Origin: Selaginella tamariscina
Taxonomy: Eukaryota > Streptophyta > Lycopodiopsida > Selaginellales > Selaginellaceae
Reading direction: 5' to 3'
DNA: 64,000 nt
Assembly (NCBI GenBank): GCA_003024785.1
Contig: PUQB01000307.1
Location: forward strand, 231,675-295,674
Positions 1 through 11,603 of the stretch are shown here, in pieces (position 1 is the first letter of the stretch; each line of letters begins with the position of its first letter). Below the pieces are notes generated by a model. It was not told where the DNA came from. It was given only the letters and a program-made list of their open reading frames with translations, and ran no database searches. Both the position numbers and the translations under genes were made by a program.

Positions 1-178
1 TTCATCGCCGCCAACTCCAATACTTGGTGGATTGGAAAGGTTATTTGCCTACTGATCGCACTTGGGAACCTGCATCCAACTTACTCCATGCTTCTTCCAA
101 GTTGCTGCCTTCCATCGGCATTATCCTGCTAAACCAGGTCCCAAGACTCGTGGAACTCGTCTTTAGGGAGGAGGTGCT
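1..178 (+). CDS. 3' end of Ty3/gypsy chromovirus pol (chromodomain), partial
   Basis: The forward frame reads a short segment with the chromodomain pattern YLVDWKGY followed by TWEPASNL, the hallmark of the C-terminal chromodomain of chromovirus integrases, which tethers integration to chromatin. Only the last ~45 residues are in the window; integrase and reverse transcriptase would lie upstream. The frame stays open into the following LTR up to 311. A purine-rich stretch just before 179 fits a polypurine tract. Chromodomain identity is fairly safe; whether the element is intact cannot be judged. Confidence 0.75.
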
Positions 179-823
179 GTCACGACCCGATACAGGATAC
201 AGGATTCCGGATACAGGATACGGGTTGCAGGATTTCCTACAGGAATTCCTACAGGATTCCGATACAGGATACGGTTGCAGGATATTCCTACAGGATATGC
301 CTAGAGGATAAGGGACATGTGGACTCATCTTAGCCTCTGCATGCATGCAGTCACTTTGCATGCATGCAACCACTTTTAGCACTCAGATTAGCTCTTGGAG
401 TTGTGAGCATAAAAGCTCCGACCTAATTGTTGTACAATCAGTTACTATCAACACCAGTCTTACTACGATCAATCTTGTCTTGTCTTGTTCTTGTCTTGTT
501 CCTTGCTTCTTGTCCTCTCCTTGTCTCGCTCCTGGATCCTGTCCTGCTCCTTCTTGCTCCCGGATCCGTCCTGTTCCTGTCTTGTTCCTGGATCCTGTCC
601 TGCACTTCCTGTCTTGTTCCCGATCCTATCCTATCCTGTCTTGCTCCTGGATCCGTCCTGTTCCTGTTCCTGTTCCTGTTCCTGTTCCTGTTCCTGTTCT
701 GTTCCTGTTCCTGTTCCTGTTCCTGTTCCTAGTTCCTGTCCTGCTCTCGGTCCTGTTCCTAAGTCAAGCCTTCCTGTTCTTGGAATCCTGCTCTCTTCCT
801 GGTTCCTGGATCGTGGCTTGACA
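179..823 (+). repeat. LTR of a Ty3/gypsy element
   Basis: It begins TGTCACGACC directly after the purine-rich tract and ends near TTGACA, so it has TG...CA ends. It contains runs of degenerate 'ATACAGGATAC' and 'CCTGT' words. The same sequence recurs reversed at 2009-2528 and truncated at 3845-4180, 19111-19407 and 48980-49258. At the 3' edge it joins a gag fragment of opposite orientation, so this is a rearranged junction and not a complete element. Confidence 0.7.
657..730. repeat. TGTTCC hexamer array inside the LTR
   Basis: About a dozen tandem TGTTCC/TTCCTG hexamers with one interruption. It generates long low-complexity open frames on both strands that are not genes. Confidence 0.9.
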
Positions 824-1990
824 ATGAAATGATATGAGTAGCACCAATGGAGCCTGCACCTACGTCCAACTTTGTGGCTCCTAGACGAAGTGAACATTGA
901 AGTTTTCCGATTGAACTTCAGCTTCAACTTCACACGTCTTGAACTTCCTGCTTTAATAGGATATTCCGCCGCCTTATGTCCTACTTCACCACAATATAAA
1001 CATAGATTCTCACTGCGGCGACGTTGCTTCTCAATAGTGGAAAGTGAGCCATACTTGTATTTCTCAACCTCCATAGGAACTACTCCAGAAGGTGTCGCAG
1101 GAGTATGTACCATAGCTATAGGATTGGTTTGCAGGAACTGCTGATGGGATTTTTCCTGACGACGCTCGAACAAGTGGTTGTCACAGTGAACGGCCTGTTG
1201 CATGATCTCCACTAATATTTGGGCATCCCGTAACATAAGGAGAAGGTCCTTAACGTCATCCCTCAACCCAAAACAAAAGTGTTCAATCAATGCAGTCTCG
1301 TCCCATGGAATGTTCGTGCAAAGTTGCTGAAATTTGAATGCATAGACGGAAGCTAGTCGAGATCCTTGTGTGAGCTTTCGTAACTTTGTGCATGCGGAAC
1401 GGTACTATCGGGATTTCCAAATCAAGCTTCAAAGGCAGCCACGAAACCTTCAAAGTTTTCCATCAACGGGTTGTCACGCTCCAGCAAAGGGGCAACCCAA
1501 GCTCGTGGAGATCCAACTAGTAGGGATGCTAAAAGGCCAACCTTTTATGCATTAGTCGAGTAGCGGCGTGGTTACATGCGGATCAAAAACCTGATCTGAT
1601 TCAGGAACCTTTGAAAATCGGCACGATTGCCATTGAACTTTTTCGGCATGCTAATCTTTGACTCTAAAGAAGTGTTCGATAGAGAGGAAACCACGGATGC
1701 TTGAGAGAGAGCCTACGCAGCAACCTTGGAGGATGCATTAGCAGCTGCATGCACTGCGTTGGTGGAACCTTGCAAATCTGTGACCATTTGGCGCAAAGTG
1801 GCCAGCTCATGAAAGCAATATTTGGTGCTCGCATTGAAATTACTCAAAATCGGTCCATGATTTATGAAAGAAAAAAGAAGAAAATCGAAGGAGAAGAATC
1901 AAGAAAAAAAAAAGTAACTGAAAATCAGAAAGTTATGAAGCAGTTACTATTAAACTATCAAGCCATGATCCAGGAACAAAGAAGTGAGTA
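824..1990 (-). pseudogene. Ty3/gypsy gag fragment with zinc knuckle
   Basis: On the reverse strand the best frame (1290 downward) reads a gag C-terminal segment: FGLRDDVKDLL, then LCLYCGEVGHKAAEYP. This is a CCHC-type zinc knuckle whose last cysteine is replaced by tyrosine. The upstream part (to about 1990) is broken into other frames. Related copies are at 2531-3830, 18131-19110 and 47975-48975. The fragment is cut at 824, where it abuts an LTR of opposite orientation. Gag would normally form the nucleocapsid; this copy is dead. Confidence 0.7.
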
Positions 1991-2008
1991 GGATTTCGAA
2001 AACAAGGA

Positions 2009-2528
2009 AGCTTGACTCAAAAGTAGGACAAGGAGCAGGACAGGAAACTAAGAACCATAAACAAGACAAGAGCATGAGGCAAAGAGCAAGACAAGACAAG
2101 ACAAGATTGATCGTAGAAAGACTGGTGTTGATAGTAAACTAATTTTATAACAATTAGGTCAGAGCTTTTATACTCACAATTCCAAGCTAATCTGGTCATG
2201 AGTCTAATCTGGTCATGAGCTAAAAATAATAACCCTTATCCTCTAGGCATATCTTGTAAATATCCTATAGGCATATCCTGTAGGAATATCCTGTAGTATA
2301 TCATGTAAGCATATCCTGTAGGTATATCCTATAGGCATATCCTGTAGGAATATCCAGCAACAAGTATACTTCCTGTTCCTACAAAAGGATCATACACCAT
2401 CTTTCTGGCCTCTGCAAGAGCCTGGTTTTGTTACAATATAAGGATACATGATACAAGTTACAGGATATGCCTATAGGATATACCCACAGGATATGCTTGT
2501 AGGATCATCCTGTATCCGGTCGTGACAC
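2009..2528 (-). repeat. LTR, reverse orientation
   Basis: The reverse complement starts TGTCACGACCGGATACAGG at 2528 and carries the same ATCCTGTAGG-type words as the LTR at 179. It lies between a protease-gag fragment (2531-3830) and a second gag fragment (824-1990), all on the reverse strand, so it reads as the 3' LTR of the former and the 5' LTR of the latter. Confidence 0.65.
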
Positions 2529-2530
2529 CA

Positions 2531-3830
2531 GAAATAATTAGACGACCATTTGCAACCTCTACAGGAACTGCACGCTTCAACTTCACCACTAGAATGCCAT
2601 GCTGAGTTGCAAAAGTGTCATACATGAAACATGCATTTGCACCAATGTCTAATAGGGCAAACTCCTTGAGCTTTCAATTATTGAGGCAAATGTATACATG
2701 AAACTTAAGTGATGGAATGGTGTGAGCAGCACTAATGGAGCCTGCACCTATGTTCAACTTTGCGGCTCCTAGACAAGTGGACATTGAAGTTTTTCCAACT
2801 AAACCTCAACTTCAACTTCATGCATCTTAAACTTCCTAGTTTTAATAGGACATTCTGCCACCTTGTGTCCTGCTTCACCACACAATATAAGCATAAGTTC
2901 TCACTGCGGCAACATTGCTTCTCAGTAATTAAAGTGGGCCACGCTTGTATTTGTCAACCTCTATAGGAACTACTCCAGAGGAAATGTGCTATAGCTACAG
3001 GATTGGCTTGCAGGAACTGTTGACAAGATTTTTTCCTAACGATGCTTGAACAAACAATTGTCACAACAACAGCCTGTTGCATGATCTCCGCTAAGGTTTG
3101 GGCATCCGGTAACGTAAGGAGAAGGTCCTTCACGTCACCCTCAACCCAAAATGGAAGTGTTCGATCAATGCAGTCTTGTTCCATGGAATGTTCATGCAAA
3201 GTTGTTGAAATTCAGATGCATAAACGAAAGCTGGTCGAAATCCTTGTGTGAGCTTTCTTAACTTCGTGCATGCAAAACAGTACTTATCGGGATCTCAAAG
3301 CAGGGTTCAAAGGCAGCCATGAATCCTTCAAAATCTTTCATCAATGAGTTGCCACGCTCTAGCAAAAGGGCACCCAAGCCCATGGGGATCCAACTAGTAA
3401 AGATGCCAAAAGGCTAGCCTTTTGTGCATCAAGTTGAGTAGCAGCATGATTGCATACAAATCAAAGACCTAATCTGATTCAGGAAACTTTGAAATCAGCA
3501 TGATTGCCACTAAACTTCTTTAGCATGCTCATCTTTAGCTTTGAAGAAGAGTTCGATGGAGAGAAAACCATGGATGCTTGAGAGAGAGTTTGCCACAGCA
3601 ACCTTGGAGGATGCATCAGCAACTGCATGCGCCGCATTGGTGAAACCTTGCAGATTTGTGACCACTAGCGCAAAGTGGGCCAGCTCTGAAGCAACATTTG
3701 GTGCTCGTGTTGAAATTGTTCAAAATCTGCCATGATTTGTGAAAGAAAGAAGGGGGAAAACAAGGGAGAAAAATTAAGAAAAAAGAAAATAACTAAAAAA
3801 TCGAGGAGTTATGAAAGGAGTTACTATTAA
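2531..3830 (-). pseudogene. gag plus start of aspartic protease, joined directly to an LTR
   Basis: Reading the reverse strand from about 3830: degraded gag (homologous to 824-1990), then around 2700-2531 a retropepsin-like stretch FALLDIGANACFMYDTF. The expected catalytic D-T/S-G-A appears as D-I-G-A. Directly after this piece comes the LTR at 2528, with no reverse transcriptase or integrase. The order LTR-gag-partial pro-LTR resembles non-autonomous TR-GAG-like derivatives. Several stops and frameshifts are present, so it is not functional. Confidence 0.6.
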
Positions 3831-3844
3831 ATTATCAAGCCATG

Positions 3845-4180
3845 ATCTAACAGCAAGGAGGCTTGACTTAAGAGTAATGACAAGAACTAGGAACAAGACG
3901 AGAACAGAAGGTAATAAGTAAGACAAGAACAAGACAAGAATAATCGTAGAATGACTGGTGTTAATAGTAACTGATTATATAACAATTAGGTCGAAGCTTT
4001 TATGCTCACAACTCCAAGAGCTAATCTAGGCATGAGCTAAAAATATATTCCAAAGGCTAATTTAGTTATGAGCTAAAATAATGTCCCTTATCCTATAGGT
4101 ATAATCATGTAAACATATCCTGTAGGTATATCCTATAGGCATATTCTGTATCCCATATCTTGTATCTTGTATCCTGTATT
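3845..4180 (-). repeat. truncated LTR, reverse orientation
   Basis: Contains the TATCCTGTAGG / CATATTCTGTA words of the LTR family but lacks the terminal TGTCACGACC. It stops where the A/B/C unit sequence (TACACTAACTTTTGACCC) begins. The same LTR-to-unit junction recurs near 34390 and 49320. Confidence 0.6.
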
Positions 4181-5560
4181 TACACTAACTTTTGACCCTC
4201 TTGATCTTGTCATTTCTTTGATTCTCGCAAACTTAAGTTTCTTTGCCATCAACTACTGATTTTATTTATTAGCCATTGGTTGTTGCACATTTTACAATAT
4301 GAATGCATAATCTTTTGAGTGATTTCAACTATTATTCTAGTGTGAATAGAAACGTAACTAACGTAAAGAGATTTTGATTCAAACTATTAAAGCTGAAGCT
4401 TATAATAGAGTACAAATTGAATGTTTTAGTGGAGAAAGAAAAAAAAAGAACATATATTAATTGCTATTATAAGAGATGAACCAACAATTAATGTTCAACC
4501 GAAATAAAGAAACTCTAACCTCCTTTATTGGTGTCTATGGAGCACTTGTATAGATTTAAATATGGACCTTTCATTCTGGATCTAAATTTAGACTTTTATT
4601 TCTATATTTAAATTTAGACATTTAATTCTGTATTTGATATGAATATGAACTATTGATTTCTTATCTTAGAATATTTTAATGTTGGCGTATACCATTATTA
4701 ACATCAACTTGATATATTTTGGTGGTTCATATGAGCATGGATTGTACAAACCTACCCACATTCGATCAATTTAATGTTGTAGTTAGTTTCAATTTAAGAG
4801 ACGGTACTCCCTTCAAATTTAAACATGGCCAACATATTAACCAACCCATTTGACCTAGCATTAATATCAATTTAAAAGGTCAAACATGGATATATAATTT
4901 GTTTATGATCCTTATAAAACTGTTATATATTGTACTTTATACACCACAAATGATGCAAAAATGTGTGAAACTTTGGAAAAAGCTTTGCAAACTTCTCAAG
5001 AATAAAACCTTCCAATATGTCCATTTGGGGAAATAACAACTTCTTTCATTAGAGCGTAAAAATGCCTATTCCTAGCTATTTGCCATGCATTGTCACTTCC
5101 AATACATCACAAAATAAGAACCATCTAATTCTTAGACACTTTCTCTTTAATCAGCTGATCACATAATTTGCTTAAACTCTTAGCCCAACTTATGTCCTTT
5201 TGACAATATTGTTTGTTATGATATCAACACTTAAACAAGAAAAAAGCCCCTGTCGCATTCCTAAATGGCATCTCATTTGCTAATTGCATTTAAACATTGA
5301 ATTAATAGCACAATAAAACACTATTTGTCATAGTTCTAACTTGGTGTTTGACTACTTAGGTAAAGATTGTGGGATATATGGATAAAAAACTCAAGCATAA
5401 TTGAGTCATCCGTGACCAGGGCCTCTCATAAATATCAATTGATTCGGTTCTTTACTTAGTTGACTTAAAGGGAGAAGAAAGGTTGTGATATTTAGTATTA
5501 AAGTGGTCTCGGGTTCGATTTTTATCAAGGATAAATTTTTAATAAAGCTCATGCCACTGA
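4181..5560. other. AT-rich non-coding stretch of unit A
   Basis: No open frame of note and no recognisable domain. It is conserved in unit B (about 34390-35785) and unit C (about 49320-50680) with scattered substitutions. The frames are full of stops in all copies, so this looks like ordinary non-coding or long-dead repeat sequence. Confidence 0.6.
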
Positions 5561-6130
5561 GGTTGAAATATATATCCTTGCTTAACTAAACCTTATATCA
5601 CATAGGATCGCTTTGCCTAACTAAAACCCTCGATCACATAGGATCACCTCGCCAAGGGGTCACACAATGTGAGGATCTCCTCTGGGCTGTTTGGGATAAT
5701 CTCACACTGTGTATCCTTGCCTGACTAAACCCCTTGATCACACAATGTAGGGATCACCTCGCCAAGGGTCACACAATGTGGGGATCGCTTTTGAGTTATT
5801 TGGGATAATCTCACACTGTATATCCTTGCCTAACTAAACCCCTCGATCGCACAATGTGGGGATCGCCTCTAATCTGTTCGGGATAATCTCACAAGTATCC
5901 TTGCTTAACTAAACCTCACACAATGTGGGAATTGTGTATCCTTGTTTAACTAGACCCACACAATGTGGGATCGCCTCTAAGCTGTTCGGGATCGCCTCTG
6001 AGCTGTTTGGATAATTTCACACTGTATCCTTGCCTAACTAAACCCTCGATCACATGGGATTGCCTTGGCAAGCGGTCACAGAATGTGGGATTGCCTTGAC
6101 CTGTTCAAGATAATCTCACACTGTGGACCT
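5560..6130. repeat. ~125-bp minisatellite of unit A
   Basis: A module of the form 'TATCCTTGCCTAACTAAACC ... GATCACA.GGGATCGCCTCGCCAAG ... CACACAATGTGGGGATC ... GGGATAATCTCACACTG' is repeated about five or six times with variable deletions. Counterparts are at 35785-36330 and 50680-51215. No coding potential. Confidence 0.85.
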
Positions 6131-6159
6131 CAGACATTCAGGTACGAAGATATATATTT

Positions 6160-7121
6160 ACTGTATGAACTTTGCAGGATGAAGGCAGAGAGAGAGATTA
6201 GCCACGAGGCTAAGTGATGTGATTGATTCTAGTATTGGTGTCTTTCCAGTACGTACTTACTACTGTATTTTGTTGCGTTGCGATTTGAATTTAAACCTTA
6301 GACTCGATTCATATATTTTTGCACACTACACATTCTTTGATTTTCATATTCGGCGACCATTTCATCACCCAACGTGACCTTTTTTCCACACGTACGGAAA
6401 GCGGCTAACTGAGGACATACAGTCTGAGGTAGAAGGTGAATCTCCAAGCTGTTGTGAAGGAGACATTAACACATACTGTGCATGTGTGTATGTTGGGGGG
6501 GGGGGGGGGGGGCGGGGGGGAGGGACCGTCATGCACATCATCCCATTCTATGAAACAATTATAAAGCTTTATGTATACTCTCGTATCTGCCCAAAAGCAA
6601 AGGAGATGATCCTCTTTGTATGGTTATATCATGCATACATGTGTATGTATGTGTGTGTGCAAATTCATGGATATGCATATATATGTATACATGTCCCACA
6701 ACACACACATATACGCACATAGGCACATGCACGCACATGGTTGATGGAAGTCCTGCACATGAGTTCTTCTTTATTGGAGTCTATCACGAGGTTTACACTC
6801 AATTCATGGTTTATTATAAAGTGATGAACATTTATATTTATTACTAAGTTGACTTATGAAGAACAAATTCCCTCGGTTGTGTACTTAATGTCATATACAT
6901 ATGTATATCCACATCAATATATAATGCTAAAAAGTTAAGTTTTTTTATTGTGTGGTTCTACATAAGAGTTTATCATCATAATACTATGAACTGTATGAAT
7001 ACACAAAGGTTAATGAAAATTTATCTGTGTGAGACACTGTTTGCTTATGGGAGAGTATATGTTCATGTGATGTTGTGGGTGTGTGTTAATAGAAGTCTTT
7101 GTGTGCACAAGCGAATGAATA

Positions 7122-7158
<37 letters not shown>

Positions 7159-7200
7159 GAAATCCTTATAAGCACAGTTAAATTGCATGTTCACGCGCAC
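6160..7200 (+). repeat. forward-oriented module with inverted partners at 7860-8335 and 12480-13230
   Basis: Starts with an exon-like segment (GCAGGATGAAGGCAGAGAG, then a stretch rich in K/R codons), runs through a poly-G tract, and then resembles, in inverted orientation, parts of 12480-13230 and 7860-8335. Shared words include CATCATCCCATTCTATGA and AAAGCAAAGGAGATGATC. Open frames here are short and full of CA/TA repeats. Counterparts are at 36385-37400 and 51270-52290. It may be a decayed duplicate of flanking DNA of the unknown gene; no product can be assigned. Confidence 0.55.
6495..6524 (+). repeat. poly-G tract
   Basis: Eighteen consecutive G, one C, seven G, A and three G. It is much shorter in unit B (about 36730) and unit C (about 51617). 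A potential G-quadruplex and a likely site of length instability or assembly error. Confidence 0.9.
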
Positions 7201-7661
7201 GCTTATAAGTAATAATAAAATAATTCATACATTATTAATAGTTAAAACGATTCAGTTAATATCACATTGTTCTGCTAATATAAAAGTTAAAAATATGAAA
7301 TTGCTAAAACAAATTATAATTATTCTTTTTAATTAGTACATTTTTAATTAAAAACATTTATTATAATGTTTAACGAGTTAACGATAGAGCACGGATTTCC
7401 GTTAATTCTTGCGATTTATTGGTATTTCAAATCAAAATATATTAATTGATAAATTCAAGGAATTATCATTTTCATGGTTAATTTAGCTAGGTTTACTAAA
7501 CCTTAAACCCTGTGCTCAAAACGTTCTGCATTTTAAATTTGTGAATTACATCTCTAAGTTATATAACTATAGATTAGATTTAGATTTAGTTCTAGACTTA
7601 GATCTGATCATAATAGATCTTAATGTTCCATAGTGCATTAAAAAAAAATAAAAAAATAAAC

Positions 7662-7705
<44 letters not shown>

Positions 7706-7859
7706 GAGGGTTTTGAAGATTAAGTGAGGTGGTGAACCTTGGAAACTGCCTGGGGTCTTTGTAAGCGCTCTAGAATCGCTTTTTCTGCCACCACCAAGGT
7801 GTCTGTGTGGGTTTTGCAGGTGTAAGTGTATGATAACAAGTACACAGGAGACCTCTCAT
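7201..7859. other. AT-rich stretch with (TA)n(CA)n microsatellite
   Basis: AT-rich, with a (TA)n(CA)n microsatellite near 7662-7705 and (GT)n just before it at about 7120-7154. The part from about 7380 to 7625 is missing in units B and C, where sequence corresponding to 7380 joins directly to sequence corresponding to 7627. No gene seen. Confidence 0.6.
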
Positions 7860-8335
7860 ATGAATGATTCACACACACACACACACACATCACACATGTA
7901 CATCTGCATGATCATCTCCTTTACTTTTGAACAAAAACGATCCACAAGTATAATAAATTTGCTTCATAAAATGGGGTGATGGCACGAATGCTGAATCTCT
8001 CTCTATCTATTTATCTATGTATAGACACACACACATAGGGAATGTGTTGGTATAACTAGGTAACGTATCCTGTATCACCTCAGTTAGCCGCTTCTGCAAG
8101 TGTGGAAATTTGATTAGGTTCGCCTAGCACCACTGAAGATGAAAATAAAAAAATGTGTGCAGCGTGCAGAGATATATAAATCGAGTTTTAATTTAGGTTT
8201 AAATTCGAATAGGAATGCAAGAAAAATATTAGTAAGTATATACATCACATCACTGCGCTTCGCAGCTAATCTAGTCCTCTCCGCCTTCATCCTGCACGTA
8301 AACTTGTCATTCTCTCTCAAAGTTCATACAATAGA
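7860..8335 (-). repeat. reverse-oriented module, inverted copy of 6160-6700
   Basis: On the reverse strand it reads an exon-like start (GCAGGATGAAGGCGGAGAG), a lysine/arginine-rich segment (MKAERTRLAAKRSD) and a downstream GCGGCTAACTGAGG, matching the forward module in the same order. The resulting 68-residue frame recurs at 37947-38186 and 52847-53053, but a splice partner is not evident. It could be an orphan exon of a duplicated gene. Confidence 0.5.
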
Positions 8336-9033
8336 CATGTCCGATCGAGGTCCACAATGTGAGATTATCCCCAACAGCTGCATGATCAAGGTGTTTTTCC
8401 TTGTACGAGTCCTCACCACATATACATGTATCTTGGATATATGTACATGTATTTTGTCCTCTATTTATACTTCATATGGTAGTATAACCATCCACATCTA
8501 TATACATATACTGTGTAGAGTAAGGAGTGTTTAATATATAACAAACCTTAGTGCAGAATACATACTTATGTAACCTATAAAATTAGAGTGAGTTTACGCC
8601 ATCCATAATAAGAAACTTAAACGTTATTGTTATTACAAACTTCAGGCACAAAAACACAATGTGTGTAGTATGCTTCGGTACAGCTATAGCTATGTACTGT
8701 GCGTGAGGGTATTATAGATGTGATATATTATATATCAACTGTTCTCTCTCTGTGGCTAGTAATACACACTCAGTACATAACGGATAGAACCTTGGAGGGG
8801 TTCAAAATACACATAAAAATACACGCACTCACACACACACGCTAAATCCATGTATGTATGCAAATAAGTGGAGTCCGAACTGAATGTCCTTGCTGCATGC
8901 CTTGAGTAGATGCAGGCCACACACACAGAGGTACACCAAGCCACACAGGCACAGCCTTAAAACAGGCAGGGTTTATATACACAAACAAAGAAAAACATTA
9001 CAAGTTTCACAAGTTGTTAACAGTCCTACGCAC
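8336..9033. other. 3' flank of the unknown gene, unit A
   Basis: Contains CA/TA runs and the conserved stretch 8640-8760 that is repeated beside the paralogue (13555-13650) and at the end of the window (63835-63930). The short open frames here are not conserved in phase between copies. No gene called. Confidence 0.5.
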
Positions 9034-11603
9034 CTAAATCTCTATCTTATAGACAGCTCTACCACCGCGGTATCCTGAATCCCAATTTATATCCACGCGT
9101 TCCGCTCGGATAGGACATATTTCATAAGCTAATTTCTGGCCCTCAATGTCCACAACCATGCACCTCGGACGGGATCCACTTTCAGGATCAAAGATTATGA
9201 CATGCCGTTGGGGAATGCTAATGCAATGTGTGTCAATGACATCTGTCTTTGATATTTCCAGATGATATACACGACGGTTGCGGATGATGAATCCACCCAC
9301 CTTCATTAAAATAAATTACCATAAGTCCCTATGTGTGAATATTTACAAACGACTTGCCTGAGCCGTCATGGGCGATCCGGGCCAAGGGCCACGAGGAATG
9401 TACGTACTTGGGTTCTGCATGTTCACATCTCACACATGAATACGTGTATACGCATGGCTGAGTTCATATATATGTGTTTTACCTGAGTGAATTGCAGGGC
9501 GTAAAACAATTCGGGAGTGAACTTGTCACCTTTAAGCATAAAGGAGCCTACCCACATAGTTTCATCCGCCACGAGAATGCATAGCAATTCAGGAAAAGTT
9601 CGTCCAACATGTTCCACACGGATCACGTCGGCTATAGTCAGCGGCCTTTCGCTCTGTAAGATAAAGAGGGTAAGACAAGTTTTGCACAGAGCTAAAAGAG
9701 AGTGAAAGAAAGAGTATAAGTCGTGACTTCAGGTCTTACTGTTTGTTTGTAGGAAGTGCACTGCAGTTGATTCGCTGTCAAATCCATAGTACACAAGGTA
9801 TGATCAGCTGTAACAGCAACAAAGTATCCAGAGAGTATCCGCATGAGGTTGCAAGTTGTGGTCAAGCTATGGATTACAGTTGTCCCTACATGTCGGAAAT
9901 CTCTATAGCAAAGTAAACTGGCGTCCCAAGGGTCATAAAACACCTGTAGAAAAAAGCTTTTCAATACAATACGTGTGTGTGCGCTTGTGTGTTTTACCTG
10001 GAAATTATCAACAACCATTCCTGTAGAGTGTGGTTCAGGCCAAGATAGAGGCAGATCTGGAATGACGACCCGAAAGTTCGATAAGTCCACAAGAGAGGAA
10101 CGAACGAGCTGTTTGCGACGTTTGATAAAAACGGTCTTCGCAGTCGCAGCAAAGCTGGGCTCAATCTGACGCTGAAAGTAAAACCATTTCCCAGACGCTC
10201 CAACAAAACGTGTTATTATATGTGTATCCTCATTCGTCTGGATTTCTGGGGGTAAAGCAACACGGAAGCTCGGTTCGACTTCCTCTCCAGGAACACCAGC
10301 AATGATATTAATATACCCACGCTGGTCCTCGTAAACATAAGCATCACTGTATAAGACTATGCTCTGTTAGATATACTTCTCTCTTTCTTACACACAAATA
10401 CACACACACACACCTGCGAGTTGGGGCATTGTGCCAACGTTCCTCGAGGTTAGCACGGAGTTCTGAACCACCTGAGCTTCCTTCAATGTTAATGAATTGA
10501 GCACCCTGCGCAATGATCTGTAATGCAAGACCACGTTAAAACGAAACCGTGTGTATAGAGGGACGTGAACAATATCACATACAAAGAATGCTTACCTTTT
10601 CAACTTGTTCAGAAAGTAGCTCGTCTATTTCATTCTGAAAGAAATTAATATTTAGTATTAGTCAAGTGACCAAGATAGAAATAGCACTATATTGTGTTCT
10701 GTGTATGTGGTGTGTGGGCGTGAGTGTGAGAGAGAGGGGTAGTTTACGATTTTACCTGTAAGAGTCGAATGTCGGCCATCAGATTCATTGCCTGTATTAG
10801 AATTCAAAAACCAGTTTATTGTTTGCAAATAATTTGTATATTATGAACCATATTACATGTTTTACGTGAAACGAGTGTGGATTCACGCAGAAAGATGGAA
10901 GGATTTCCATGGAATTCCATGATCCTAAGTGCAAATTCATAACAAAACGCAAGTTTTCTATGGAAAACTAAAGGAAAATACAAGCAGGTATACGGTGCGT
11001 TAAATTCATAAAAGAGCTCCACGAACAACACAGACTATGGAAGATTTCCATGGATATCGTGATCTAGCTGCAAATTCATAACAAAATGGAAAACTAAGAG
11101 AGAATACAAGCAGGTGGGTTGAATTCATAAAAGAGCTCCACGAACAACACAGAAATATGGAAGATTTCCATGGCATATCATGATCTAGCTGCAAATTCAT
11201 AACGAAATGGAAACCTAAGAGAGAATACAAGCAGGTGGGTTGAATTCATAACAGAGCTCCATGAAAAAACAGATTTCTATGGCATATCATGATCTAGCTG
11301 CAAATTCATAACAAAATGGAAAATAGAGAGAATACAAGCAGGTGGGTTGAATTCATAACAAGAGCTCCACGAAAAAAACACAGAAATATGGAAGATTTCC
11401 ATGGCGTATCATGATGTAGCTGCAAATTCATAACAACTAAGGGAAATACAAGCAGGTGGATTGAATTCATAAAACGAAAAACACAGATTTTTGTATGAAA
11501 TGTGCAAAGTATAGAAGGAAAAAATAGATACTTACTTCACTGGATAATTCCCTGTCACTCTTCCATTGCGAGGAGACGAAGGAACCCTACTCCTATACTC
11601 CAT
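9034..11603 (-). CDS. unknown protein, 8 exons, ~410 residues (unit A, open copy)
   Basis: Exons on the reverse strand, from the 5' end: about 11541-11603, 10756-10791, 10596-10634, 10414-10517, 9998-10346, 9740-9943, 9483-9653 and 9034-9300 (TAG stop). Exons 2-8 have clean GT-AG borders and keep phase. The exon 1 end is doubtful: the best donor (after 11536) gives the wrong phase, while a weaker one after 11541 fits. Readable stretches include NEIDELLSEQVEK, YVYEDQRGYINIIAGVPGEE, FYDPWDASLLCYRDF and VEHVGRTFPELLCILVADE. I do not recognise the family; it has no obvious signal peptide or membrane span. The triplicated, exon-conserved structure argues for a real host gene or one recently alive. 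Copies in units B and C are frameshifted. Confidence 0.7.
11000..11490. repeat. ~117-bp tandem repeat in intron 1
   Basis: Four to five copies of a module containing GAATTCATAACAGAGCTCCA, GATTTCCATGGCATATCATG and GAGAATACAAGCAGGTGGGT. It lies wholly within the first intron of the unknown gene. Counterparts are at about 40830-41300 and 55680-56155. Confidence 0.9.

Noticed and set aside
345-832. Leu/Pro/Cys/Ser-rich forward frames in the LTR
   Set aside because: Generated by the TGTTCC hexamer repeats; no domain.
631-850. Extension of the gag frame into a Gly-Thr/Glu-Gln repeat tail
   Set aside because: Beyond 823 the frame runs antisense through the LTR hexamer array and is not part of gag.
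8139-8534. 131-codon forward frame conserved in three units
   Set aside because: It is antisense to the reverse module and its length varies between copies with no domain; conservation is explained by recent duplication.
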